Source: Clostridia bacterium
GTDB taxonomy: Bacteria; Bacillota; Clostridia; Christensenellales; Borkfalkiaceae
NCBI GenBank assembly: GCA_029052615.1
Contig: JAIDIR010000013.1
Location: 1 to 9,747 of the forward strand
Reading direction: 5' to 3'
DNA: 9,747 nucleotides
Shown: piece by piece, positions 1-3,506 of the stretch
Position numbering within the stretch: the stretch's first letter is position 1
Layout: each line of letters starts with the position of its first letter
The notes under the pieces: generated by a model
Databases searched by the model: none
Seen by the model: only the letters and a program-made list of their open reading frames with translations
Told to the model about the DNA's origin: nothing
Made by a program: the position numbers and the translations under genes

Positions 1-126
1 ATAGAGAACTTAAATTTATTAGATTTTCACAAATTGAATATGAAGGCTATTGTAGAAAACTCACATAACGAAAATGAGTTACTTACTAATCTTGGTATTT
101 ATATTTTAAACAACAATTTAATTTAA
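1..126 (+). CDS. C-terminal end of an unknown protein (partial)
   Basis: Frame 1 is open from the first base to a TAA at 124-126, giving 41 residues that end in LGIYILNNNLI. The start lies outside the window. The composition is AT-rich and matches the recombinase region, so it probably belongs to the same acquired segment. I recognise no motif. A 41-codon open frame in AT-rich DNA could be chance. In favour of a real gene, a clear terminator lies about 300 bases downstream at 431-479 and nothing else upstream of it needs terminating. Confidence 0.35.
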   Translation: MENLNLLDFHKLNMKAIVENSHNENELLTNLGIYILNNNLI

Positions 127-155
127 AGACTTGAAAATCCGTGAAAAGTTTAGGT

Positions 156-364
156 TTAGTTTGGTTTTACTTTGGAGTGTGGCAACAGGGCGTGCGCTTG
201 GCTTGATACAAGTAAAAAAGAATTGTGCCGTTTAACTTACTATAAATCTAACCTTTACTGCCTGTAACCACCTAAATTACTTACCAAATATTCCCATAAT
301 GCTACTTCCGTAAATTTCCGTGATAGTGTATAACTAATACGGTGTTAGTTTGGTTTAACTTTGG
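156..364 (+). repeat. Pair of 20-bp direct repeats in a gene-free stretch
   Basis: The gene-free stretch 127-430 contains TTAGTTTGGTTTTACTTTGG at 156-175 and a copy with one mismatch (TTTAAC for TTTTAC) at 345-364. A CCGTGA motif stands upstream of each (about 140 and 317), so the duplicated unit may be longer and degenerate. I see no ORF and no convincing promoter between them. Possible roles are recombinase or accessory-protein binding sites, or duplicated att half-sites of the element. These roles are inference; only the duplication is seen. Confidence 0.6.
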
Positions 365-430
365 TTTTTGCATAGGTTTATTACTGTTTGACTTGCTAAC
401 ATTTTTCTAAAAAACAATTTAAAATAAATT

Positions 431-479
431 TAGCGCATTACGAAAGAGAAGTTTTCAAATTCGTATTGCGCTATTTTTG
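431..479 (+). terminator. Rho-independent terminator
   Basis: A 14-nt arm at 431-444 (TAGCGCATTACGAA) pairs with 460-473 (TTCGTATTGCGCTA) with a single mismatch, around a 15-nt loop. The 3' arm is followed by TTTTTG. It would end transcripts coming from the partial gene at the left edge, or act as an attenuator ahead of the small ORF at 495. Confidence 0.75.
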
Positions 480-494
480 TTTCGGGGGTTAATT

Positions 495-605
495 ATGAAA
501 GTTATTATTTACGGCACGCCGAACGTGGACGAGCTTTCAGACAACGAAAGAAAAGTTTTCTATCAGACGATATACAAAAGACTGCTTGAATTAAGCGAGA
601 AGTAA
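495..605 (+). CDS. Small hypothetical protein, 36 aa, upstream of the recombinase
   Basis: ATG at 495 opens 36 codons to TAA at 603-605. The protein begins MKVIIYGTPNVDELS and ends KRLLELSEK. A GGGGG run at 484-488 sits six bases before the ATG and is a plausible Shine-Dalgarno element. The frame lies between the terminator at 431-479 and the large inverted repeat that begins at 606, immediately after its stop. The amino-acid mix (charged C-terminal amphipathic stretch, no low-complexity bias) looks like a real small protein. I cannot assign a function. A role as accessory or regulator of the neighbouring recombinase is only suggested by position. Confidence 0.55.
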   Translation: MKVIIYGTPNVDELSDNERKVFYQTIYKRLLELSEK

Positions 606-761
606 TTTTGTCTTATCGACCGGCGGAGCGTAAACGAAAACGCACTTTTTCGCAAGGGTAAAATGCACTACTGCGTAGCCCTTGCGGAAAAGAGAACAGC
701 AACACAATGAAAAGTTTGTTATTGCGTTTCCGTTTGTTTCGCCCCTTGTCGAAAGACAAAA
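606..761. repeat. Nested imperfect inverted repeat upstream of the recombinase
   Basis: The outer arms 606-644 and 723-761 are imperfect reverse complements. TTTTGTCTT and TCGAC at the outside and AAACGAAAACGCA at the inside pair well, while the middle is poorer. Inside is a second stem, CTTTTTCGCAAGGG (645-658) with CCCTTGCGGAAAAG (679-692), carrying one G/T-type mismatch. The recombinase RBS (774-778) lies just outside, so a leader RNA would fold next to it without hiding it. It could be a binding site, a leader attenuator or a palindromic insertion element. Confidence 0.7.
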
Positions 762-787
762 TTAAAAATCAAAAGGAGTTTTGAACA

Positions 788-2266
788 ATGAAAACAGCAG
801 TCATTTATGCAAGGTACAGTTCAGACAGTCAGTCCGAACAAAGCATTGAGGGGCAATTAAGAGTTTGTGAAGAATATGCACAGCGGAATAATATTCTCAT
901 ACTCAATACCTACATTGATAGGGCTATGACAGGAACGAACGATAACCGCCCCGATTTTCAAAAAATGCTTAAAGACAGTAATCGTAAAGAGTGGAATTAC
1001 GTTTTAGTCTATAAGTTAGACCGTTTCAGCCGTAATAAGTATGAAAGCACAATTCACAAAAAGACACTTAAAAATAACGGTGTTACTTTATTGTCGGCTA
1101 TGGAAAATATACCCGATACACCCGAAGGCATTATTCTTGAAAGTTTACTTGAAGGTATGAACCAATACTTTTCCGCAGAACTCTCACAGAAAGTCCGCAG
1201 GGGTATGAAAGAAACACGTTTAAAAGGTAACTTTACAGGCGGTTATATTCTATACGGCTACAACGTAGAAAACAGAAAAGTTGTGATAAATGAAAATCAA
1301 GCCGAAGTTGTACGTTACATATTCGAGCAATACTCTTTGGGAGTATTCGTAAAAGACATAATGAAATCATTGACCGCAAAAGGCATATATAATCACGGCA
1401 AGCCGTTTGCAAGAAATACCGTTTATAATATTTTAAAGAACGAAAAGTATTCGGGCATTTACAGGCATAACGGCGAAGTATTTGAGAATATGTATCCGCA
1501 AATAGTCCCTACTGAAATTTACGAAAAAGTCAGAGCTAAAATAAATGAAAATCAATACGGCAAACGCAGCGTTGAAGTTGTATATCTTTTAAGACATAAA
1601 TTGAAATGCGGTTATTGCGGACAACCGATTAGCGCAGAAACAGGCACATCTAAAAACGGACAGGTTAAACGCTATTATAAGTGTTTAGGCAGAAAGCGTC
1701 AAAACGGTTGCCAAAAGTCTATGATAGGTAAAGACTATTTAGAGAATTTGATTATTGCTACCACCATTGACGAATTAAGCAAACCGCAGAATATGAACAG
1801 CCTTGTAAAAGGTTTACTCAAAATTCAAGAACAGCAAAGCAACGGCACGCCGATTTTAAATTTACTTACCAAAGAGAAACGGCAAACGGAAAACGCAATA
1901 AACAACATTATGACCGCCATTGAAAAAGGCGTAATTACTAACACAACTACAAAGCGTTTAAAAGAGCTTGAAGAACAGCAAGAGAATTTAGAAAGGCAAA
2001 TACTCATTGAACGCAGTAAAACCGCCGTAAAGCTAACGGAACGAGATATTAGAGAATATTACGAGCAGTCGTTGAAATTAGAGCCACAAATGCTTATAAA
2101 CTTTCTGATAAATGAAATACTGTTATTTGACGATAAAATAGAAATTCATTATAACAGCCCTATAAAAATAAGTCCTGATGACGAAAATAATCAGGGCTTT
2201 ATTTTTTACTCAAAAACTATTAAATTAAACTCAATTCAAAACATTATCGTCATTATGCAGATATAG
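788..2266 (+). CDS. Large serine recombinase (resolvase/integrase family)
   Basis: This site-specific DNA recombinase of 492 aa is of the large serine type that integrates and excises mobile elements. The N-terminal catalytic domain (about 1-150) has YARYSS with nucleophile Ser11 and Arg9, and the LDRFSR motif (Asp78, Arg79, Arg82). A recombinase domain follows (about 150-260, with GGYILYGY, NTVYNILKNEKYSG). A zinc ribbon comes next, with CGYC at 274/277 and Cys299/Cys308, and then a coiled coil (about 345-410) that in this family controls synapsis. The start is supported by AAGGAG (773-778) nine bases upstream. The gene is AT-rich, unlike the genes from 3153 onward, which fits acquisition. 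No conjugation or cargo genes are visible, so the rest of any element lies to the left or has been lost. Inverted repeats flank it on both sides. Confidence 0.95.
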   Translation: MKTAVIYARYSSDSQSEQSIEGQLRVCEEYAQRNNILILNTYIDRAMTGTNDNRPDFQKMLKDSNRKEWNYVLVYKLDRFSRNKYESTIHKKTLKNNGVTLLSAMENIPDTPEGIILESLLEGMNQYFSAELSQKVRRGMKETRLKGNFTGGYILYGYNVENRKVVINENQAEVVRYIFEQYSLGVFVKDIMKSLTAKGIYNHGKPFARNTVYNILKNEKYSGIYRHNGEVFENMYPQIVPTEIYEKVRAKINENQYGKRSVEVVYLLRHKLKCGYCGQPISAETGTSKNGQVKRYYKCLGRKRQNGCQKSMIGKDYLENLIIATTIDELSKPQNMNSLVKGLLKIQEQQSNGTPILNLLTKEKRQTENAINNIMTAIEKGVITNTTTKRLKELEEQQENLERQILIERSKTAVKLTERDIREYYEQSLKLEPQMLINFLINEILLFDDKIEIHYNSPIKISPDDENNQGFIFYSKTIKLNSIQNIIVIMQI

Positions 2267-2268
2267 GA

Positions 2269-2452
2269 CAACGGCATTTATTCCACGGTGCTATTGACTG
2301 AAACTTTTCTTGCGGTGTGTATATCGGCAAATAAGGGCGAAACACAGCAACCCACCTAAAAGCGTTTAGGTGGGTTTTGGTTTGCCGTTGGCGTTCGAGC
2401 CTAACACACCGCAATTTCAGTCAATAGCCTTTCGCGGCATAAACCGCCGTTG
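2269..2452. repeat. Large imperfect inverted repeat downstream of the recombinase
   Basis: Arms 2269-2320 and 2404-2452 are reverse complements with small interruptions. CAACGGC and TTTAT pair at the outside, then GCTATTGACTGAAA and TTGCGGTGTGT. The left arm has six extra bases (CTTTTC, 2304-2309) between the last two blocks. Within lies CGGCAAA (2325-2331) paired with TTTGCCG (2381-2387), and inside that the terminator hairpin. It begins two bases after the recombinase stop codon. It mirrors the layout of the palindrome at 606-761, although the sequences are not obviously the same. Confidence 0.75.
2351..2383 (+). terminator. Rho-independent terminator after the recombinase
   Basis: A perfect 10-bp stem CCCACCTAAA / TTTAGGTGGG with an AGCG loop is followed by TTTTGGTTT. 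It sits at the apex of the large inverted repeat and is the likely end of the recombinase transcript. Confidence 0.8.
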
Positions 2453-2461
2453 CGCTTGATA

Positions 2462-2512
2462 TAAAATAAAAACCCAAATCAAACCGCCTTTTTAAGGTGT
2501 TCAATTTAGGTT
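2462..2512 (-). terminator. Terminator of the minus-strand tRNA-Ser transcript
   Basis: Read on the minus strand, 2512-2495 pairs with 2488-2471, AACC near the base through to the CC/GG at the top. The pairs are G-C, A-T and several G-T wobbles, with one bulge. The 3' arm is followed by TTTTTATTTT. It begins six bases after the encoded CCA of the 3' tRNA-Ser half, as expected for the end of a tRNA transcription unit. Confidence 0.65.
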
Positions 2513-2517
2513 CTTAC

Positions 2518-2568
2518 TGGCGCAGAGAGAGGGGTTTGAACCCCCGGATAGTTGCCCATCAACGGTTT
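2518..2568 (-). pseudogene. 3' half of a tRNA-Ser gene (interrupted or remnant)
   Basis: On the minus strand this reads as a normal 3' tRNA half. It has the 3' anticodon strand AAACCGT, a long class-II variable arm, a T arm (GGGGG TTCAAAC CCCTC), the acceptor strand TCTCTGC, discriminator G73 (typical of serine tRNAs) and an encoded CCA (2520-2518). The matching 5' acceptor strand should be GCAGAGA, but the sequence upstream on this strand is repeat copy A. A degenerate remnant (CAGATAGCAGAGCGGT near 2697-2682) is possible. The 5' fragment at 2953-2972 does not pair with it, so the two come from different tRNAs. It may be a pseudogene, or a tRNA whose anticodon loop region carries an insertion. 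Confidence 0.6.
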
Positions 2569-2686
2569 GACGCGATTGTGCCAAAGGCGAACAAGACGCG
2601 ATTAGCTTCGCAATAATCGCTATTCCGTCGCTGCGCTCCTTACAAGACCCGCCGCGTTCGTCGTACCGAAGCGCGCAGCGCTTACC
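2565..2686 (-). repeat. Interspersed structured repeat, copy A
   Basis: On the minus strand it runs from GGTAAGC to TCGCGTCAAAC, about 122 bp. It shares a 33-nt block (2615-2647) with copy B base for base, plus strongly similar flanks. It can form AAGCGC-TGC-GCGCTT and a second hairpin, GCGATTA(TT)GC-GAA-GCTAATCGC (2598-2620). Compared with copy B it has a 26-bp extension created by duplication of AATCGCGTC (plus strand 2569-2577 and 2595-2603). Its end merges with the anticodon 3' strand of the tRNA-Ser half. Confidence 0.75.
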
Positions 2687-2702
2687 GCTCTGCTATCTGA
2701 AT

Positions 2703-2739
2703 AAAAAGCCCAAACCGAGTTGTTCGGTTTGGGCTTTTT
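2703..2739 (-). terminator. Terminator directly behind tRNA-Ser(UGA)
   Basis: A perfect 16-bp stem (2703-2718 with 2724-2739) has a 5-nt loop. The arms carry A5/T5 at the base, so it would work in both directions. The last A of the tRNA CCA is the first base of the hairpin, so processing must separate the two. Confidence 0.85.
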
Positions 2740-2826
2740 GGCGGAAAGTGAGGGATTCGAACCCCCGGAAGCTCTCACTTCAACGGTTTTCAAGACCGCC
2801 GCTATCGACCACTCAGCCAACTTTCC
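2739..2826 (-). tRNA. tRNA-Ser (anticodon UGA)
   Basis: On the minus strand a full 88-nt class-II tRNA is present. It has an acceptor stem GGAAAGT/ACTTTCC, D arm with GGCTGAGTGGT, anticodon stem-loop GCGGT-CTTGAAA-ACCGT with TGA at 2792-2790, variable arm GAAG...GCTTC, T arm GGGGG-TTCGAAT-CCCTC, discriminator G and an encoded CCA (2741-2739). It decodes UCN serine codons. It is the only intact tRNA of the locus and lies between two copies of a structured repeat. Its nearest promoter is upstream of the 5' tRNA-Ser fragment (2988-3016). Confidence 0.95.
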
Positions 2827-2836
2827 AAATTAAACT

Positions 2837-2935
2837 GTTTGACGCGATTGACCTTCGGTAGCAATCGCTATTCCGTCGCTGCGCTCCTTACAAGACCGCC
2901 GCTTATCGTCGTACCGAAGCGCATAGTGCTTACCA
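2837..2935 (-). repeat. Interspersed structured repeat, copy B
   Basis: On the minus strand it runs from GTGGTAAGC to TCGCGTCAAAC, about 99 bp, and is homologous to copy A (33-nt identical block at 2863-2895). Its hairpin GCGATTG-CT-ACC-GAA-GGT-CAATCGC (2844-2868) holds different bases from that of copy A at several stem positions but stays fully paired. It also contains GCGGCGGTCTTG, identical to the 5' anticodon strand of the intact tRNA-Ser next door. It ends 10 bases before that tRNA starts. Confidence 0.75.
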
Positions 2936-2952
2936 CCTGAGGTGTCACGAAG

Positions 2953-2972
2953 TACCACTCAGCCATCCTTCC
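2953..2972 (-). pseudogene. 5' fragment of a second tRNA-Ser
   Basis: On the minus strand, GGAAGGATGGCTGAGTGGTA matches the acceptor 5' strand and D arm of a serine tRNA, and resembles the start of the intact copy (GGAAAGTTGGCTGAGTGGT). After it comes a CACCTCAGGTG palindrome and repeat copy B instead of an anticodon arm. No TCCTTCC acceptor partner is present downstream. It lies about 10 to 15 bases after the predicted start of the tRNA transcript, so it is still transcribed if the promoter is active. Confidence 0.6.
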
Positions 2973-2987
2973 GCGCCGACGCAAACT

Positions 2988-3016
2988 ATTTTAACAAACA
3001 CGCGCGGTGTTGTCAA
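2988..3016 (-). promoter_or_regulatory. Promoter of the tRNA-Ser locus
   Basis: On the minus strand the -35 is TTGACA (3016-3011) and the -10 is TAAAAT (2993-2988), with a 17-bp spacer. The spacer region contains an inverted repeat AACAC/GTGTT (2997-3011), which might be an operator or chance. Confidence 0.8.
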
Positions 3017-3050
3017 CGCTTTTTTATTTTAAAAATTTTAGTAATAACAC

Positions 3051-3079
3051 TTGACAATAAGAATAGAATATATTATCAT
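3051..3079 (+). promoter_or_regulatory. Promoter of the metal-efflux operon
   Basis: The -35 is TTGACA (3051-3056) and the -10 is TATCAT (3074-3079), with a 17-bp spacer. Transcription would begin near 3086, inside the palindromic operator. Confidence 0.75.
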
Positions 3080-3096
3080 ATGAATAATAATTCATA
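3079..3096. promoter_or_regulatory. Probable ArsR/SmtB-family operator
   Basis: A perfect inverted repeat TATGAAT-AATA-ATTCATA overlaps the end of the -10 and the start point. AT-rich palindromes with ATGAA/TTCAT half-sites are the usual binding sites of ArsR/SmtB repressors. The regulator encoded 57 bases downstream is the obvious ligand, which would give autoregulation relieved by metal. Confidence 0.75.
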
Positions 3097-3152
3097 AGTT
3101 ACTGACTGCACGATAACCAAAATGCGGCGCGTAACCAAGAGGTAGAGCAAAA

Positions 3153-3506
3153 ATGAAAGACACTCAGAAAGAGAAGCTGGAACACGAGGAGCGCATACGC
3201 TGCGCGCTTGAAAGTATGCCCAGCGAGGACGACGTTGCCGAGCTTGCGGCGCGCTTCAAGGCGATAAGCGAGCCTTCGCGCCTGAAAATACTGTTGGCGC
3301 TTTCCTGCGGCGAGCTGTGCGTGGAGCACCTCACGCAAGCGGTCGGGGGCAATCAAAGCGCGGTATCGCACCAGCTTAAAACGCTTAAAGACCACCGCAT
3401 AATCAAGTGCAGGCGGCAGGGCAAGCAAGTGATTTATTCGATAGCCGACGGGCATATCCTCACGATGATTTCCGTAGCAAAGGAGCATTTGAACTGCAAT
3501 GAATAA
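3153..3506 (+). CDS. ArsR/SmtB-family metal-sensing repressor
   Basis: This 117-aa winged-helix repressor probably releases DNA when Zn(II) or Cd(II) binds. The core ISEPSRLKILLAL...GELCVEHL...NQSAVSHQLKTLKDHRII...GKQVIYSI is the classic fold, with recognition helix QSAVSHQLKTLK (68-79). In the alpha5 region Asp99, His101, His112 and Cys115 have the exact spacing of the SmtB/CzrA zinc site (D-x-H-x10-H-x2-E/H), with Cys in the last place. Cys56 in ELCV matches the alpha3 cysteine of SmtB and CadC, and His11 and Cys17 at the N-terminus could complete an alpha3N site. The start is supported by AAGAGG (3137-3142). The stop overlaps the ATPase start by 8 bases (3499-3506), so the two are translationally coupled. 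Gene name left open (CadC, CzrA or SmtB type). Confidence 0.93.
   Translation: MKDTQKEKLEHEERIRCALESMPSEDDVAELAARFKAISEPSRLKILLALSCGELCVEHLTQAVGGNQSAVSHQLKTLKDHRIIKCRRQGKQVIYSIADGHILTMISVAKEHLNCNE

Noticed and set aside
388..425. Possible promoter (TTGACT with AT-rich downstream) before the small ORF
   Set aside because: No -10-like hexamer lies at 16 to 18 bases; the nearest TAAAAT is 26 bases away and the terminator at 431-479 would follow directly.
2620..2820. 66-codon minus-strand open frame across the tRNA-Ser region
   Set aside because: It is an open frame running through the intact tRNA-Ser, its terminator and repeat copy A; no RBS or protein motif supports it.
2565..2935. CRISPR array or group I intron as explanation of the repeats
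   Set aside because: There are only two dissimilar-length copies separated by a tRNA, with no regular spacers, and each is much too short for a self-splicing group I intron.
3071..3076. TATTAT as -10 of the metal operon
   Set aside because: It is only 14 bases from the TTGACA; TATCAT at 3074-3079 gives the proper 17-bp spacer.
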